A stretch of 64,000 nt of DNA from Pseudomonas azotoformans. GTDB taxonomy: Bacteria; Pseudomonadota; Gammaproteobacteria; Pseudomonadales; Pseudomonadaceae. The stretch lies in the NCBI RefSeq assembly GCF_001579805.1, contig NZ_CP014546.1, positions 3,038,001 to 3,102,000 of the forward strand. Reading direction: 5' to 3'. This document shows, one piece after another, positions 20,248 to 28,449 of this stretch (positions are counted from its first letter, which is position 1; each line of letters starts with the position of its first letter). The notes beneath the pieces were generated by a model. The model saw nothing but the letters and a program-made list of their open reading frames with translations. It was not told the DNA's origin and searched no databases. The translations under genes and the position numbers were made by a program.

Positions 20248-21303
20248 TCAGATCGCCAGCGTTGGGTAGTCGATGTAACCCACCGGGCCCTTGCTGTAGA
20301 AAGTATCTGGGCGTGCTTCGTTCAACGGTGCGTCGGCTTTCAAGCGAGCCGGCAGGTCAGGGTTGGCAATGAACGGCACACCCCAGGCCACGGCATCGGC
20401 TTTGCCTTCGGCCACCCAGGCGTTGGCGCTGTCCTTGGTGAAGCGTTCGTTGGCGATGTACACGCCGCCGAAGGCTTTCTTGAGCTGTGGGCCGAGGCTG
20501 TCGCCGGCTTCTTTCTCACGGGAGCAGATGAAGGCGATACCACGCTTGCCCAGTTCGCTGGCGACGTAGGTGAAGGTTTCCGCCAGGTTGTCGTCGCCCA
20601 TGTCGTGAGAGTCGGCGCGTGGTGCCAGGTGCACACCCACACGGCCAGCGCCCCAGACTTCGATGGCTGCGTCAGTTACTTCCAGCAGCAGGCGTGCACG
20701 GTTTTCCAGGGAGCCGCCGTACTGGTCAGTGCGTTTATTGGTGCTGCTCTGCAGGAACTGGTCAAGCAGGTAACCGTTGGCGCCGTGGATTTCCACGCCG
20801 TCGAAACCGGCGGCCTTGGCGTTCTCGGCACCGGTGCGGTAGGCGTCGACGATATCGGCGATTTCAGCGGTTTCCAGGGCGCGTGGCGTCGGGTAGTCGG
20901 CCAGTGGGCGCACCAGGCTCACGTGGCCTTTAGGCTGGATGGCGCTCGGGGCCACCGGGCTTTCGCCGTTGAGGTACGACTCATGGGAAATACGCCCCAC
21001 GTGCCACAGTTGCAGGAAGATCTTGCCGCCTGCGCCATGGATGGCCTTGGTGACATTGGCCCAGCCGCGCACCTGGTCGTTGGACCAGATACCCGGCGTG
21101 TCCGGGTAGCCCACGCCCAGCGGCGTCACGGACGTGGCTTCGCTGAGGATCAGCCCGGCGGAGGCGCGTTGTACGTAGTACTCGGCCATCAGCGCGTTGG
21201 GCACGCGACCGGCGTCGGCACGGCAGCGGGTCAGCGGCGCCATGATGATGCGGTTCGACAGTTCCAGGTCGCCCAGTTTGATTGGATCGAAAATAGTCGT
21301 CAT
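20248..21303 (-). CDS. xenB: XenB/NemA-type old yellow enzyme (alkene/xenobiotic reductase)
   Basis: FMN-dependent, NAD(P)H-using reductase of activated alkenes, nitro esters and N-ethylmaleimide. 351 residues as a single TIM barrel. Diagnostic parts are the N-terminal LSNRIIMAPLTRCRA, LQLWHVGRISH, the substrate-binding pair in EIHGANGYLLDQFLQ, and YGGSLENRARLLLEV. Last gene of arsR-MFS-xenB on the minus strand, and likely controlled by that ArsR regulator, as NemA is by NemR in E. coli. Confidence 0.9.
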   Translation of the reverse strand: MTTIFDPIKLGDLELSNRIIMAPLTRCRADAGRVPNALMAEYYVQRASAGLILSEATSVTPLGVGYPDTPGIWSNDQVRGWANVTKAIHGAGGKIFLQLWHVGRISHESYLNGESPVAPSAIQPKGHVSLVRPLADYPTPRALETAEIADIVDAYRTGAENAKAAGFDGVEIHGANGYLLDQFLQSSTNKRTDQYGGSLENRARLLLEVTDAAIEVWGAGRVGVHLAPRADSHDMGDDNLAETFTYVASELGKRGIAFICSREKEAGDSLGPQLKKAFGGVYIANERFTKDSANAWVAEGKADAVAWGVPFIANPDLPARLKADAPLNEARPDTFYSKGPVGYIDYPTLAI

Positions 21304-21332
21304 GGGGAAAGCACCTTTGTCTTTGAAGGGGA

Positions 21333-22499
21333 TCAGTTAGTCGCAGGGGCCAGGTCGGCATCGCCGGTCTGACGGAAAGTAATCAGGGTCACCAACAGCG
21401 CGAGGATCGCCAGGGCCGCTGCGGCCAAGGGCACGCTGGTCAGGCCGAAACCGTGGGCAATCACACTGCCTCCGACCCAGGCGCCGAGGGCGTTGCCGAT
21501 GTTGAAAGCACCGATGTTCAGGGTGGACACCAGGTTCGGCGCGGCCTTGCCGAAGGTCACCACGTTGATCTGCAACGCAGGCACGGCGGCGAACGATGCG
21601 GTGGCCCACAGGAACAGGGTGATTTCGGTCGGGATCACGGCGACGCTGGTCCAGGTCAGTGCGGTGGAGACCACCGCCATGCTGATGAACACGCCGATCA
21701 GGGTGGCCGCCAGGCGCTTGTCGGCCAGCTTGCCGCCAATGATGTTGCCCACGGTGAGGCCCAGGCCGATCAACAATAGGGTCCAGGTCACGCCTTTGGG
21801 CGACACGCCGGTGACATCGCCCAGCAACGGTGCGACGTAGGTGAAGAGGGTGAACATGGATGCGGCAAACAGCGCGGTCATGCTCAACGACAGCCAGATG
21901 CCAGCACCCTTGAGGGCGGCCAGTTCGGCGCGCATGTCGAGTTTCTCTTCATCGCGCTTGGCCGGCAGGAAGCGGATCAGGCCGATCAACGCCACCACCC
22001 CAATCACCGTCACCGCCCAAAAGGTCGAGCGCCAGCCGGCTTCCTGGCCGAGAGCCGTGCCCAACGGCACGCCCAACACGTTGGCCAGAGTCAGGCCGGT
22101 GAACATCAAGGCCACGGCCGAAGCCCGCTTGTTGGCCGGCACCAGGTTGGCGGCTACGACTGAACCAATCCCAAAGAATGCACCGTGGCACAGCGCGGTG
22201 ACGACACGGGCAAACATCAGCACGTTGTAGTCACTGGCCAGGGCGCAGAGCAGGTTGCCGATAATGAAGATACCCATCAACGCTACCAGCGCCGCCTTGC
22301 GTGGCAGCTTGGCGGTGGCCAGTGCCATAAAGGGCGCGCCGATGGCCACGCCCAGGGCGTAGCCGGTTACCAGCCAGCCGGCGCCGGGAATCGATACACC
22401 CAAGTCCGCCGCCACATCGGGCAACAAGCCCATGATGACGAACTCGGTGGTGCCGATGGCGAAGGCGCTGAGGGCCAGTATGAGTAGCGAGAGGGGCAT
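21333..22499 (-). CDS. MFS transporter, DHA1/AraJ-like
   Basis: 388-residue inner-membrane protein with 12 predicted TM segments, beginning LLILALSAFAIGTTEFVIMG, which is the typical start of AraJ/YdhP-type drug:H+ antiporters of the DHA1 group. It lies 13 bases after the arsR stop and 29 bases before xenB, so all three are one transcript. Probable export of the compound, or its reduced product, that XenB handles. The true substrate is unknown. Confidence 0.85.
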   Translation of the reverse strand: MPLSLLILALSAFAIGTTEFVIMGLLPDVAADLGVSIPGAGWLVTGYALGVAIGAPFMALATAKLPRKAALVALMGIFIIGNLLCALASDYNVLMFARVVTALCHGAFFGIGSVVAANLVPANKRASAVALMFTGLTLANVLGVPLGTALGQEAGWRSTFWAVTVIGVVALIGLIRFLPAKRDEEKLDMRAELAALKGAGIWLSLSMTALFAASMFTLFTYVAPLLGDVTGVSPKGVTWTLLLIGLGLTVGNIIGGKLADKRLAATLIGVFISMAVVSTALTWTSVAVIPTEITLFLWATASFAAVPALQINVVTFGKAAPNLVSTLNIGAFNIGNALGAWVGGSVIAHGFGLTSVPLAAAALAILALLVTLITFRQTGDADLAPATN

Positions 22500-22512
22500 T
22501 AGGGTTTCCTTG

Positions 22513-22839
22513 TTACAGCGCGGCGCTGTCGTGCGCGCTGAGTTCGGTGGTGAGCGCGGCGAGGAAGGCCTGGATGGTGTCCTCGTTGCGTTTGAAAAAG
22601 TGCCACTGGCCGGCTTTCTGGCTGCTGATCAACCCGGCGCGTTGCAGGGTGGCCAGGTGGGCCGACACGGTCGACTGGGACAAGCCGCAGCGCTGGTCGA
22701 TCTGCCCGGCGCAGATGCCGTATTCGTGGTTGTGCAGTTGTTCGGGGAATTGCACTTTCGGGTCTTTCAGCCAGGTGAGGATGTCTCGTCGTACTGGGTG
22801 TGCCAGGGCTTTTATTATTTCGTCGAGGTCGATGGACAT
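22513..22839 (-). CDS. ArsR-family repressor
   Basis: 108-residue winged-helix protein. The DNA-binding helices are in CGLSQSTVSAHLATLQRAGL (residues 51-70). It lacks the ELCVCDL metal-binding motif of classical ArsR. Two cysteines, C43 and C51, flank the turn before the recognition helix and could be a thiol switch responding to electrophiles. First gene of the arsR-MFS-xenB operon, with a palindrome upstream that is probably its operator. Confidence 0.85.
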   Translation of the reverse strand: MSIDLDEIIKALAHPVRRDILTWLKDPKVQFPEQLHNHEYGICAGQIDQRCGLSQSTVSAHLATLQRAGLISSQKAGQWHFFKRNEDTIQAFLAALTTELSAHDSAAL

Positions 22840-22888
22840 GGCAGGTGCTCGGTGTCTTGCAGCGTTATATCGCGATGAGGCGAACTTT

Positions 22889-22916
22889 ATATCGGTCTAT
22901 CCCGATAGACCAATAT
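22889..22916. promoter_or_regulatory. Palindromic operator upstream of the arsR operon
   Basis: ATATCGGTCTAT (22889-22900) and ATAGACCAATAT (22905-22916) are 12-base arms with one mismatch, separated by CCCG. It lies about 50 bases upstream of the arsR start and 78 upstream of divergent acpH. The symmetry suits an ArsR dimer; the assignment is by position. Confidence 0.65.
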
Positions 22917-22993
22917 GATTTTGGTCTGAGCCTAGGCTCATTCGGTATATCGGGTTATAACGATACGTTGAGCGCAGTGGTAGACTGCACGCC

Positions 22994-23566
22994 ATGAATT
23001 ATCTCGCACATCTGCACCTGGGCGGCCAACTTCCTGCGCAACTGCTGGGGAGCCTCTATGGCGACTTCGTCAAAGGCCGCCTGCAGGGCCAGTTCAGCCC
23101 GCAAATCGAATCGGCGATCCAGCTGCATCGTTCCATCGACCGCTTCACCGACAGCCACCCGCTGGTGGGGGAGGCGTTGTCACGCTTCAGCCTGACCCGC
23201 AGGCGCTATGCCGGGATCGTCCTCGATGTGTTTTTCGACCACTGCCTGGCGCGGGACTGGACCTTGTATGCCGACCAGCCCCTGGAGCGTTTCACGTCGC
23301 AGGTGTACCGCGTGCTGGCGGCCGAGCCGCAATTGCCGGGGCGGCTGGCGCAGATTGCGCCGTACATGGCGGCGGATGATTGGTTGGGCTCGTACCGCGA
23401 GTTTGCGGTGATGGAGCAGGTGTTGCGCGGGATCTCCCGGCGCCTGACACAGCCCGAGGAACTGGGCCATGCCATGCAGGAGTTGCGGACGTTGTACGAG
23501 CCTTTGAGTGAAGATTTCCGGCGGTTCTACCCCCAATTGCAGGCATTCGCCGCCGAACATCGTTAA
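22994..23566 (+). CDS. acpH: AcpH, acyl carrier protein phosphodiesterase
   Basis: Removes the 4'-phosphopantetheine arm from acyl carrier protein. 190 residues, family length, with N-terminal MNYLAHLHLGG, then LLGSLYGDFVKGRL, LHRSIDRFTDSHP and VLDVFFDHCLARDW, which carry the metal-binding acidic and histidine residues of this HD-like family. Its stop overlaps that of convergent olsA by two bases. Divergent from arsR. Confidence 0.9.
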   Translation: MNYLAHLHLGGQLPAQLLGSLYGDFVKGRLQGQFSPQIESAIQLHRSIDRFTDSHPLVGEALSRFSLTRRRYAGIVLDVFFDHCLARDWTLYADQPLERFTSQVYRVLAAEPQLPGRLAQIAPYMAADDWLGSYREFAVMEQVLRGISRRLTQPEELGHAMQELRTLYEPLSEDFRRFYPQLQAFAAEHR

Positions 23567-24357
23567 GCGGCGACCAACTCTCCAGCGCGACGCGGCTCGG
23601 CCGGCTGCACCACTTCACCAAACAACGCCTTCTGCACCGCCTGCTGCGCCTGATACGCCAGTGCCGCACGTTCCTGCCCGGCGCAGGCTATCGGCTTGAG
23701 CACATGGATTTCCACATCGCCCTGGTCGTTCGCAAACAAACGCATCAGGTGCGACAGCAAATCATCATCGCCAATAAAAGGGGCCAGCGGGTCGACTTGG
23801 CCGTCACGCAGGTAACGGATCGCCACCGGTTGCAGCGACACATCCGCATCGATCGCACTGGCCAGCAAGCGCCCGTGAAAGGTGCGCAGGCTGCGCCCGT
23901 CGGTGGTGGTGCCTTCCGGGAACATCAGCAACGGATGCTCTTGCTCCAAGTGGCGCGTCATCTGCTTGCGGATCAATTGGCTGTCGCCCGAACCGCGACG
24001 GATAAACAAGCTGCCAGCCTTGGCCGCCAACCAGCCTGCCACCGGCCAGGTGCGCACTTCGGCCTTGGACAGGAATGACATCGGCGCCACGGCACCCAGC
24101 AGCGGAATATCGGTCCAGGACACATGATTGCTCACCCACAGCATCGGCTGCGTTGGCAATTCGCCGTGCACCGTCACGCGAAAGGGCAGGGCGTTGGTCA
24201 GCCGCGCCATGAAAAACCGTGACCAACGCTGGCGCCGCACCATCGAGTTTGCGATGCCCAAACGCTCGAACAGCCCAAACACACTGGCCATGCTCAAGCC
24301 CAACGCCACCACCACCAGCACGCGGGCAATGCGCCCGTAAACCCGCAGGCGGCTCAT
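23563..24357 (-). CDS. olsA: OlsA, lyso-ornithine lipid O-acyltransferase
   Basis: PlsC-type acyltransferase adding the second fatty acid to lyso-ornithine lipid. 264 residues with one N-terminal TM helix (about 10-30). The catalytic motif NHVSWTD gives H78/D83, and the second motif is FPEGTTTDG. The ATG at 24357 overlaps the olsB stop by one base; the open frame reaches 39 bases further up, inside olsB. The order olsB-olsA matches the phosphate-controlled ornithine lipid genes of P. aeruginosa. Confidence 0.88.
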   Translation of the reverse strand: MSRLRVYGRIARVLVVVALGLSMASVFGLFERLGIANSMVRRQRWSRFFMARLTNALPFRVTVHGELPTQPMLWVSNHVSWTDIPLLGAVAPMSFLSKAEVRTWPVAGWLAAKAGSLFIRRGSGDSQLIRKQMTRHLEQEHPLLMFPEGTTTDGRSLRTFHGRLLASAIDADVSLQPVAIRYLRDGQVDPLAPFIGDDDLLSHLMRLFANDQGDVEIHVLKPIACAGQERAALAYQAQQAVQKALFGEVVQPAEPRRAGELVAA

Positions 24358-25112
24358 CACATTGCAGCCTTGAAGTGGCGGGCGTAACGCGGGCACAGCT
24401 CATCGCGCTTGAGCAGGATGAACACGTCGGCCACCTGGAAATCTTCATCCCAGCACGGCTCGCCGCAGATCTTCGCACCCAGGCGCATGTAAGCCTTGAG
24501 CAACGGCGGCATCTCTGCGATCACGTTGGACGGCAGGTCCAGCGCCGGCAGTGGTTTTTTCGGTTCGGCGCGCAGGTGCTCGTTGCACAGGTAGCGTTCG
24601 CGCAGACGCTGCATGATCGCGTGGGCCTGGATGCCGCCGTCGTGCATCGGGATGCTCGCGCAACCCATCAGGTAGCTGTAGCCGCCCTGGTTGAGCACTT
24701 CGGCCAACTCGCCCCACAACACGGCGATGGTGCCGCCGTTGCGGTAGGCCGGGTCGACGCAGGTGCGGCCGATTTCCAGGATCGGGCCCTGCAGGTGGAG
24801 CAAGCCATGCAGGCTGAATTCTTCTTCACTGTAGAACCGACCCAGGGTGCTGGCGGCCTGGTGGTCCAGCAGGCGGGTAGTGGCGACGAGTCGACCGCTG
24901 TTCAAGTCCCGCACGCCGATGTGGCTGCAGTGAACATCATAGTCATCCATGTCCAGGCCCAGTTCCGCGCCTTTCAGCTTGGCGTTGAACTCGCCGCTGA
25001 ACACGTTGAACCGCAGGGCCTGGGCTTCCTGCAACGCCTGCGCGCCAACCAGGCGTTCGGCTTGCAGACGGCGTTCATTGCCGGTGTCGCTGATGCGGGC
25101 GATCTGAGTCAT
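24357..25112 (-). CDS. olsB: OlsB, L-ornithine N-alpha-acyltransferase
   Basis: GNAT-fold enzyme that puts a 3-hydroxyacyl chain from ACP onto ornithine, making lyso-ornithine lipid. 251 residues from the ATG at 25112, preceded by GGAGA. Landmarks are [35 protein letters not shown], and [20 protein letters not shown], the acyl-binding core. It is the first gene of the pair and couples to olsA by overlap. The neighbour acpH also acts in ACP chemistry, perhaps by chance. Confidence 0.88.
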   Translation of the reverse strand: MTQIARISDTGNERRLQAERLVGAQALQEAQALRFNVFSGEFNAKLKGAELGLDMDDYDVHCSHIGVRDLNSGRLVATTRLLDHQAASTLGRFYSEEEFSLHGLLHLQGPILEIGRTCVDPAYRNGGTIAVLWGELAEVLNQGGYSYLMGCASIPMHDGGIQAHAIMQRLRERYLCNEHLRAEPKKPLPALDLPSNVIAEMPPLLKAYMRLGAKICGEPCWDEDFQVADVFILLKRDELCPRYARHFKAAM

Positions 25113-25299
25113 GGCGAGTCTCCGAGTGCCGGCCACGATTTCGGCCGGTCGACTTTGTTGTCCAAACTCAGGCTATGGAGGCCCGGTGTCATCTCCATGA
25201 AGTTATGGTGACGCTTGGATGACAGCCCTCTGTGTCGCAAATCTGTCATCAGCCTCGGCTAGGCTCGCGGGCTTGAATGCCCCCCTTGAGTTTGCGTCC

Positions 25300-26373
25300 A
25301 TGGTCAGAGGCCTGCTGTGTGTTGCCCTGCTGTTCGTCACCGTTGCCGCTCACGCTGAAACCTGGCCCGATAAAGACTGGGCCAAGGGCATACCGCTTTC
25401 TGGTCCCGCTGTTGATGCCCTGGAGGCCTACGCTTTCCCGGCGCGGGACGACACCACCCGCCAAGGCATCCGCACCGATGCGTTGTTGGTGATTCGTGAC
25501 GGTGAAGTGATCTACGAACGCTACGCCGCGCCCACCACCGCCAGCACCCCACATCTCACCTGGTCCGTCAGCAAAAGCCTGATGGCAGCCGTGTTGGGCG
25601 TGGCCTATGGCGAAAACCGCTTCAAATTGACCGACCCCGCCGCGCGTTTTTACCCGCCGATGAAACAGCACCCAACCGTGACCATGGCCGACCTGCTGCA
25701 CTGGGCCTCGGGCCTCGACTGGCAGGAGGACTACGAATACGCGCCGCTGAAATCCTCGGTGGTGGCGATGCTTTACACCCGTGGCCGCGGCGATATGGCC
25801 GACTTTGCTGCCGACACCGAGGCTGCCAATGCACCGGGCCAGGTGTTCCGTTATTCCAGCGGCGACACCAATATCCTGTCCGCCACCCTTAAAGGCATGC
25901 TCGGGCACAAGGCTTATATGAGTTACCCGTGGGACGCACTGTTCAAGCCCTTGGGCATTCGTAATGCCACCTGGGAAACCGACGCCGATGAAACCTTCGT
26001 CGCGTCCTCTTATGCCTACCTCACGGCTCGTGACCTGGCGCGTGTCGGTTTATTGATGGAGCGGGAAGGTCGCTGGGGCGATCAACAACTACTGCCCAAA
26101 GACTGGGTCGCTTTTAATCGCCAGCCCTTCGACAAATACAAAGCCGGTCAGGACGAAGCCGTCCCCGGTGGTCATTGGTGGCTCAATAAAGGTGCTCCAA
26201 GGCCCTGGCCCGACGCCCCCGCCGACACCTTCGCCGCCCTCGGTCACTGGGGCCAGGCGCTGTACGTGATGCCTGACGAACACCTGGTCATCGTGCGCTA
26301 CGGCGATGACCGCGACGGCAGCTACCGGCATAACGAACTGCTCAAACGCGTCCTCGCGGCGGTGCAACCATGA
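25300..26373 (+). CDS. Periplasmic serine hydrolase, class C beta-lactamase fold
   Basis: 357 residues with signal peptide (about 1-20, ending VAAHA). The beta-lactamase/transpeptidase core has SVSK in the segment TWSVSKSLMAAV as the S-x-x-K nucleophile pair, YSS in RYSSGDTN as the Y-x-N equivalent, and GHWG near residue 310 in place of K-T-G. Such EstB/6-aminohexanoate-dimer-hydrolase-like proteins cleave esters or amides rather than beta-lactams. The ATG at 25300 was chosen because the signal peptide begins there. Overlaps the next gene by four bases. Confidence 0.8.
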   Translation: MVRGLLCVALLFVTVAAHAETWPDKDWAKGIPLSGPAVDALEAYAFPARDDTTRQGIRTDALLVIRDGEVIYERYAAPTTASTPHLTWSVSKSLMAAVLGVAYGENRFKLTDPAARFYPPMKQHPTVTMADLLHWASGLDWQEDYEYAPLKSSVVAMLYTRGRGDMADFAADTEAANAPGQVFRYSSGDTNILSATLKGMLGHKAYMSYPWDALFKPLGIRNATWETDADETFVASSYAYLTARDLARVGLLMEREGRWGDQQLLPKDWVAFNRQPFDKYKAGQDEAVPGGHWWLNKGAPRPWPDAPADTFAALGHWGQALYVMPDEHLVIVRYGDDRDGSYRHNELLKRVLAAVQP

Positions 26374-26684
26374 TCCGCCGTCGGCCGTTTACCAGTGTGT
26401 TTCTGCTGTTATTGCTCGCCTTGCTGGGCTGGCTCTGGCACGAACGCGTCAACCTGCAAGCCTTCCCCGACATCATCGCGGCCTACACCGCCAAGGAGTA
26501 CTGCTCGTGCCGCTATGTGGCCAACAACCCGGCGGAGTATTGCCGGGGGTACGTGAAGCAGTACGTGCCGACGAGTGCGTTCGGGGATAATCCGGAGCGC
26601 AGTGAGGTGACGGCGAGTGGGTTGGGGAGGACGCATGTGGCACGGTGGTTGGGGGAGCGGCAGGGGTGTCGGTTGGTGCCGTGA
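26370..26684 (+). CDS. Small membrane-anchored four-cysteine protein
   Basis: 104 residues, not recognised as a named family. One N-terminal TM helix (about 8-24), then a periplasmic part with C45, C47, C58 and C100 (YCSCRYV, EYCRGYVKQY, GCRLVP). The ATGA overlap with the preceding serine hydrolase shows translational coupling, so they probably act together, for instance as anchor or partner. The C-x-C pair might bind metal or be redox active; that is inference. Confidence 0.7.
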   Translation: MIRRRPFTSVFLLLLLALLGWLWHERVNLQAFPDIIAAYTAKEYCSCRYVANNPAEYCRGYVKQYVPTSAFGDNPERSEVTASGLGRTHVARWLGERQGCRLVP

Positions 26685-26724
26685 GGTTTCTGTTGGCACT
26701 TTCACGTGATTGATCCTAATAAAT

Positions 26725-26742
26725 GGGCCTCTGATGAGGCCC
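26725..26742 (-). terminator. Terminator at the end of the effector/immunity operon
   Basis: GGGCCT / AGGCCC stem with 6-base loop; on the minus strand ATTTATTAGG follows. It lies just past the last immunity gene. Confidence 0.65.
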
Positions 26743-26750
26743 CTCCCGGA

Positions 26751-27140
26751 CTATCTGAACTTTATCAGTACGGCTGCAACGAGCGCCCAAGTTAACGCAA
26801 TGAACGCCAACGCCATATTGAAGAACAGACGGCGTTTCAGCTGAGGCGGAAAACTCTCAAAATCCATAGGGTTTAAATCTCCAATTTGGATGTGTGCCTT
26901 CGGCCATGTCACCATCCCGGTGATTTTTGCGATCTCCAATAAGGACCAAATCAAGCCTCGTTTACCCAGACTCGGCCCCCAGAGATAGATATAACGGCTG
27001 TTCTTTAGCGCCTCCTTTATTTCCTCCAAGTGGCGGCGGCTCAAGTACAGACTGTACGCAAGGCCAATAGCTGATAGTAGGCCTGGGGCCCCCGTAACAA
27101 TGATCGCAATCCAAGGGGCCCAAGTGTCGATACTGGTCAT
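26751..27140 (-). CDS. Putative immunity protein, copy 1 (two TM segments)
   Basis: 129 residues, one of three paralogues in this operon. TM segments at about 10-32 and 104-126 flank a soluble loop. Its core KEALKNSRYIYLWG then SLGKRGLIWSLLEI is nearly identical in all three copies, while the TM segments differ. The ATG overlaps the stop of the upstream toxin-tip fragment (ATGA). A two-TM protein encoded directly after a membrane-active toxin domain fits immunity to pore formation; the function is inferred from context. Last gene of the operon. Confidence 0.75.
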   Translation of the reverse strand: MTSIDTWAPWIAIIVTGAPGLLSAIGLAYSLYLSRRHLEEIKEALKNSRYIYLWGPSLGKRGLIWSLLEIAKITGMVTWPKAHIQIGDLNPMDFESFPPQLKRRLFFNMALAFIALTWALVAAVLIKFR

Positions 27141-27610
27141 GGTTGATTAATCTCATAAAACTTCTCACCCATATACTCACCGCTCCTCTCACCAATAGTA
27201 GTACCGACCCACGCGCCAGCCCCGATTATAGCCGCTACACATACAACACCCCCTATACCTGTAGAAGCACCAAGCGCCAGGCAGACAGGGCCGCTGGCAT
27301 ACTTGCCTATCTCTCCACCTATATAGCCAGCAGCCGTGGAACCTGCGAATTTTCCGCCTTCGGTAAACTTAACTTTCTCGCAAGCGGCCGTAGAGTCACC
27401 GTTGCACACCTGCTGAATAGCAAGCAACGAGGACACACCTCCGAGGCCAATACTGATATATCCCCCAGCCTTTATGTACTTAGCTGCCCGACTGATCGCC
27501 TCCACATGCGCGGAGTACCCCGGAATCTACCCAGGCGCCCGGGCCTTGTCCCAATGATGTATCAGGCTGTTACTTGAAATGCTGGGGGACGTTTTCAACT
27601 TGGAGTGATC
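27137..27610 (-). pseudogene. Orphan toxin C-terminus of PAAR effector, with nonsense codon
   Basis: Homologous to residues 313-470 of the full-length effector (28446-29858): DHSKLKT, ISS, HHWDKA, IPGYSAHVEA, the glycine-rich membrane segments and all four tip cysteines. There is no PAAR domain. A TAG at 27529-27527 replaces the glutamine codon of the intact copy (PGQIPGY). The longest intact piece begins with a GTG at 27505 (122 residues). The homology starts eight bases past the stop of immunity copy 2. It looks like a displaced toxin tip kept with its immunity gene. Confidence 0.82.
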
Positions 27611-27615
27611 CTTCA

Positions 27616-28011
27616 TCAAGCTAACTTAAGCTTCAGCAGTACGAAAACGGTCGTTAGCCAAACGCCGGTAGCAATTATCATCACAAAGTCGAGTTTTAGT
27701 AGGCGTTTGAGGTGGGGAGGGAAGTTTTTATGATCGACAGTGTCCAGGTCGCCGATGCGGATATGCGTCTGCGGCATCATTATCATCCCTGTGATTTTTG
27801 TTATCTCCAACAGTGACCAAATCAAACCTCGTTTCCCCAGACTCGTCCCCCAAATATAAATATAACGGCTGTTCTTCAACGCCTCTTTCAAGGCCTCCAA
27901 GTGACGGCGACTTAGGTAGAGACTGTATGCAGTATTTACAAGTGCGAGCAGGCTCCAGCCACCAAGAGCAATGATCGCAACCCAAGGGGACCAGGTGTCG
28001 ATACTGGTCAT
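27616..28011 (-). CDS. Putative immunity protein, copy 2 (two TM segments)
   Basis: 131 residues, paralogue of copies 1 and 3, with YLSRRHLEALKEALKNSRYI and SLGKRGLIWSLLEITKITGM as the conserved loop. TM segments lie at about 10-32 and 105-127 and are the most divergent of the three copies. Its ATG overlaps the stop of a 16-codon toxin-tip remnant, preserving the ATGA junction seen elsewhere in the array. Probably protects against a related toxin tip held by kin or by the ancestor. Confidence 0.75.
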   Translation of the reverse strand: MTSIDTWSPWVAIIALGGWSLLALVNTAYSLYLSRRHLEALKEALKNSRYIYIWGTSLGKRGLIWSLLEITKITGMIMMPQTHIRIGDLDTVDHKNFPPHLKRLLKLDFVMIIATGVWLTTVFVLLKLKLA

Positions 28012-28058
28012 GATTGATTAATCTCATAAAACTTCTCATCCATACACTCACCGCTCCT
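28008..28058 (-). pseudogene. 16-codon remnant of a toxin C-terminus
   Basis: Read in frame up to the TGA that overlaps immunity copy 2, the codons give RSGECMDEKFYEINQS. This matches the end of the orphan tip (RSGEYMGEKFYEINQP) and less closely the full effector (GMGGEYIGEKIYEAVQP). It fills the whole gap between immunity copies 3 and 2. It is too short to encode a product and is best seen as a recombination scar. Confidence 0.78.
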
Positions 28059-28059
28059 C

Positions 28060-28449
28060 TTACCTGAGCTTCAGCAGAGTGGCCACAACTATCATCCAAA
28101 TAAACGCGGTAGCCATCATCGTCAAATTAATGATCAAATGCCGTTTCAGATGAGGCGGAAATTTTTCAATGTCGGCAGAGTTTACCTCTCCAATAATGAT
28201 GGACGCCCTTGGCCACACAACTATTCCAGCGATTTTTGATATTTCCAAGAAAGACCAGATCAAACCTCGCTTTCCTAAGCTTGGGCCCCAAAGATAAATG
28301 TAGCGACTGTTCTTCAGGGCTTCCTTTATCTCTTCAAGATGGCAGCGGCTAAGGTAAAAGTTGTGTGCAATGCCGGTAATTGCGAGTAGGCCGGGCACGC
28401 CTATAAAAATGATCGCAGCCCAAGGATCCCAAGTGTCGATATTGGTCAA
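28060..28449 (-). CDS. Putative immunity protein, copy 3 (cognate to the intact effector)
   Basis: 129 residues, starting with a TTG that overlaps the effector stop (TTGA), so it is translated with the toxin and is the likely cognate immunity protein. TM segments at about 10-32 and 104-126; the loop has HLEEIKEALKNSRYIYLWGP and SLGKRGLIWSFLEISKIAGI. No known immunity family is recognised. An inner-membrane location would suit blocking a pore-forming effector from the periplasm. Confidence 0.78.
   Translation of the reverse strand: MTNIDTWDPWAAIIFIGVPGLLAITGIAHNFYLSRCHLEEIKEALKNSRYIYLWGPSLGKRGLIWSFLEISKIAGIVVWPRASIIIGEVNSADIEKFPPHLKRHLIINLTMMATAFIWMIVVATLLKLR

Noticed and set aside
26751..28449. 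Two-TM proteins as holins
   Set aside because: Holin genes precede lysis genes and lack such a large conserved soluble loop; coupling to toxin C-termini favours immunity.
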